Below are positions 62,448-64,000 of a stretch of DNA of 64,000 bases, in pieces. The stretch spans positions 496,001 through 560,000 of the forward strand of contig CABJAM010000001.1 in NCBI GenBank assembly GCA_902363555.1, written 5' to 3'. This DNA comes from Lachnospiraceae bacterium. GTDB taxonomy: Bacteria; Bacillota; Clostridia; Lachnospirales; Lachnospiraceae. How positions within the stretch are numbered: position 1 is the stretch's first letter; every line of letters starts with the position of its first letter. Below the pieces are notes generated by a model. The model was given only the letters and a program-made list of their open reading frames with translations. It had not been told where the DNA came from and made no database searches. Made by a program: the position numbers and the translations under genes.

Positions 62448-63216
62448 AGTGAAAGACCTGAACCTCTTCTTATCTTCCGGAGAGCCTGTTGCAAAGAACA
62501 TCTCATTTGGGATTGAGAAGGGGGAAATGCTCTCTATCGTAGGCAGCTCCGGTGCAGGCAAGACTACCATCTGCAAGGCCGTTATGGGTTTGTTGGGAAA
62601 TGGCTGCCATACAGAAGGCGAAATTTTATATCAACGCCAAAAACTGCTCTCCCTTCCGGATCGGGAGCGGTGCATGATCTATGGAAAAGAGATATGCTTG
62701 ATTATGCAAAACCCGATGACTGCCTTTAATCCATCTATCCGTATAGGCCGCCAATTTGAAAAAACTTATTTACTTCACCACGGAAAAACATCGCACTCAG
62801 AAAGGATGGGACGGCTCTTCAATCTTTTGCAGATACTGGGGCTTGAGGATATCAATCGGATTTTGAACAGCTACCCATTTACCTTGTCCGGGGGGATGCT
62901 CCAGCGGTTGATGATTGCAGCGGCGCTGATGAATCAGCCTTCACTACTGATTGCGGACGAGGCCACCACCGCCATTGACGCTTGCAACCGAATCGGGCTG
63001 ATGCGGGAACTGAAGGGCTTTTGCAAAGAAGGAATGTCTGTCCTGTTCGTGACCCATGATCTGCGCTCAGCATCGGTATCGGATCGCATCCTTGTGATGA
63101 ACGACGGGCAGATCATTGAGCAGGGCGCAACAGAACAGATTTTGAACGAACCAAAAGAGGACTACACCAAATATCTGTTGAGCGCCTGCCAGATGGAGAG
63201 GAGGGAGCGAATTTGA
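62437..63216 (+). CDS. ABC transporter ATP-binding protein, DppD/NikD type
   Basis: This 259-residue ATPase has Walker A VGSSGAGKTT, signature FTLSGGMLQRLMIAAAL and Walker B LLIADEATTAID. Its signature LSGGM is usual for NikD/DppD. The GTG at 62437 is chosen because AAGGAGG lies 9 bases upstream; the ATG at 62428 touches that site and is less likely. It overlaps the preceding permease by 11 bp. It pairs with the ATPase that follows. Confidence 0.89.
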   Translation: MLLEVKDLNLFLSSGEPVAKNISFGIEKGEMLSIVGSSGAGKTTICKAVMGLLGNGCHTEGEILYQRQKLLSLPDRERCMIYGKEICLIMQNPMTAFNPSIRIGRQFEKTYLLHHGKTSHSERMGRLFNLLQILGLEDINRILNSYPFTLSGGMLQRLMIAAALMNQPSLLIADEATTAIDACNRIGLMRELKGFCKEGMSVLFVTHDLRSASVSDRILVMNDGQIIEQGATEQILNEPKEDYTKYLLSACQMERRERI

Positions 63217-64000
63217 TTGAACTGAAAAATGCGGGTTGTTCTTTTCAGGACAGTCTTGCACCGAAGGGATGGTTTACCGCCGTTTCCACTCTGACTGCGT
63301 GTTTTGAAAATGGCGGACGATATGCCATCGTAGGAGAATCCGGCTCCGGCAAGACAACATTGGCCCGGATGATTGCAGGTCTGCAACGGCCCAGCAGCGG
63401 AAATATTTCAGTGGATGGCTCGCCGGTCTATGGCCGGGCAAAAGCCGGAAAAGGACATTTCAAAAAAGTACAGATTATTCAGCAGAACTCTACTTCGGCA
63501 TTGGACCCCAAACTCCCGGTAGGGCGTTCTATTGAAGAACCGTTGTTTTGCTTCTTCCGTATGGGAAAAGCGCAGCGGCGGGAACGGTGCAGGCAGCTCA
63601 TGAAACTGTGCAATCTGCCGGAAGGTTACTACACCCGGCTTCCCTCTGAGTTGTCGGGCGGAGAACAGAAGCGGGTGGCAATCGCCAGAGCACTGGCCGC
63701 AGAACCGCAATGCCTTATTTTTGACGAGGCGACTAATGGGTTTGACCTGCCCCTGCGAAAGAAGCTCATCAATGAAATTATTGATTTGCAGCAGCAGCTC
63801 GGATTTACCCTGCTCTTCATTACTCACGACATGGAACTGGCTGTAGTCGTGGCGGATGAAATCTTTGTTATGAAAAATTCCAATCTGGTGGAGCGCACAG
63901 CCTTCTCCGGTGATTATTCTGTATTCCATGACCCATACAGCAGGATGCTTCTGGAGGCCGGCGGTTTGATCGAAGCACCAGCAGATCGGAATCATAAAAT
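63213..64000 (+). CDS. ABC transporter ATP-binding protein, DppF/NikE type, runs off the window
   Basis: The frame is open from a TTG at 63213, which overlaps the previous stop and follows GGAGGGAG, to the end of the window, giving 262 residues without a stop. Walker A is VGESGSGKTTL, the signature LSGGEQKRVAIARAL and Walker B LIFDEATNGFD. A short C-terminal segment (AFSGDYSVFHDPYSRMLLEA) matches the DppF/NikE/OppF group. The 3' end, and perhaps the binding-protein gene, lie outside the window. Confidence 0.88.
   Translation, partial: MIELKNAGCSFQDSLAPKGWFTAVSTLTACFENGGRYAIVGESGSGKTTLARMIAGLQRPSSGNISVDGSPVYGRAKAGKGHFKKVQIIQQNSTSALDPKLPVGRSIEEPLFCFFRMGKAQRRERCRQLMKLCNLPEGYYTRLPSELSGGEQKRVAIARALAAEPQCLIFDEATNGFDLPLRKKLINEIIDLQQQLGFTLLFITHDMELAVVVADEIFVMKNSNLVERTAFSGDYSVFHDPYSRMLLEAGGLIEAPADRNHK

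Overview
The window looks like chromosome from an anaerobic gut Firmicute, most likely a Lachnospiraceae-type Clostridium relative. The evidence is strong GGAGG/AGGAGG ribosome binding sites, lipoprotein solute-binding proteins with acidic Ser/Thr-rich linkers, many AraC-type regulators, RbsABC- and MalFG-type sugar importers, a Cys-type sulfatase, an Imm5-type orphan gene and Tn1549-like conjugative-element debris. The species cannot be fixed from sequence alone. No rRNA, tRNA or CRISPR array was recognised.

Layout. 0-0.4 kb: 3' end of atpC with its terminator. 0.5-4.5 kb: an Rpn-type nuclease, a DUF975 membrane protein, a beta-lactamase-fold serine hydrolase, and a tightly overlapping DUF3791-DUF3990-small-protein cassette that resembles a toxin-antitoxin module. 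4.5-13.7 kb: an LplA-type lipoprotein and a metallo-beta-lactamase-fold hydrolase (minus strand), divergent from a frameshifted AraC-GH39 fusion regulator; then a sulfatase, a HAD hydrolase and a convergent AraC regulator. 14.0-21.7 kb: one operon with a GH3 glycosidase, a complete RbsA/RbsC/RbsC/binding-protein importer and a second, paralogous MBL hydrolase.

21.7-28.5 kb: an Imm5-like gene, two alpha/beta-hydrolase esterases and an ATP-grasp enzyme, with a DUF1186/SEC-C gene broken by one amber codon lying between the esterases, followed by an AT-richer Schlafen-AlbA_2 regulator. 28.6-37.0 kb: an AraC regulator and a sugar catabolic operon (MalE-FG-type importer, two xylose-isomerase-like TIM barrels, a Gfo/Idh/MocA dehydrogenase) with a convergent M42 peptidase. 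37.0-40.4 kb: tandem repeats, a class-I amidotransferase-like C26 hydrolase, a LacI remnant, and an AAA ATPase/PD-(D/E)XK gene lying between two near-identical terminators. 40.9-50.0 kb: RbsB-A-C importer, VOC protein, GarR-like dehydrogenase, OtnK-like kinase, DAPG/phloretin-hydrolase-like protein and a LysR regulator, apparently a non-canonical acid-sugar or polyketide-aromatic route.

50.0-55.2 kb is a decaying region: an AT-rich aminotransferase pair, a truncated PPOX-like gene, a multiply damaged IS transposase, and Tn1549-like ICE genes, one of them split by a 160-bp MITE that can be removed on paper to restore the reading frame. 55.2-64.0 kb: a TetR gene with palindromic operators, a heterodimeric YbtPQ/IrtAB-like ABC pair, an AraC regulator and a Dpp/Nik-type importer that runs off the end of the window. 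This set would suit metallophore or metal-peptide uptake.

Across the window, intergenic DNA carries a recurring GTAACAGTTC / GAACTGTTAC inverted repeat (often 10-bp arms, 9-nt loop) and a second repeat that directly follows terminators.
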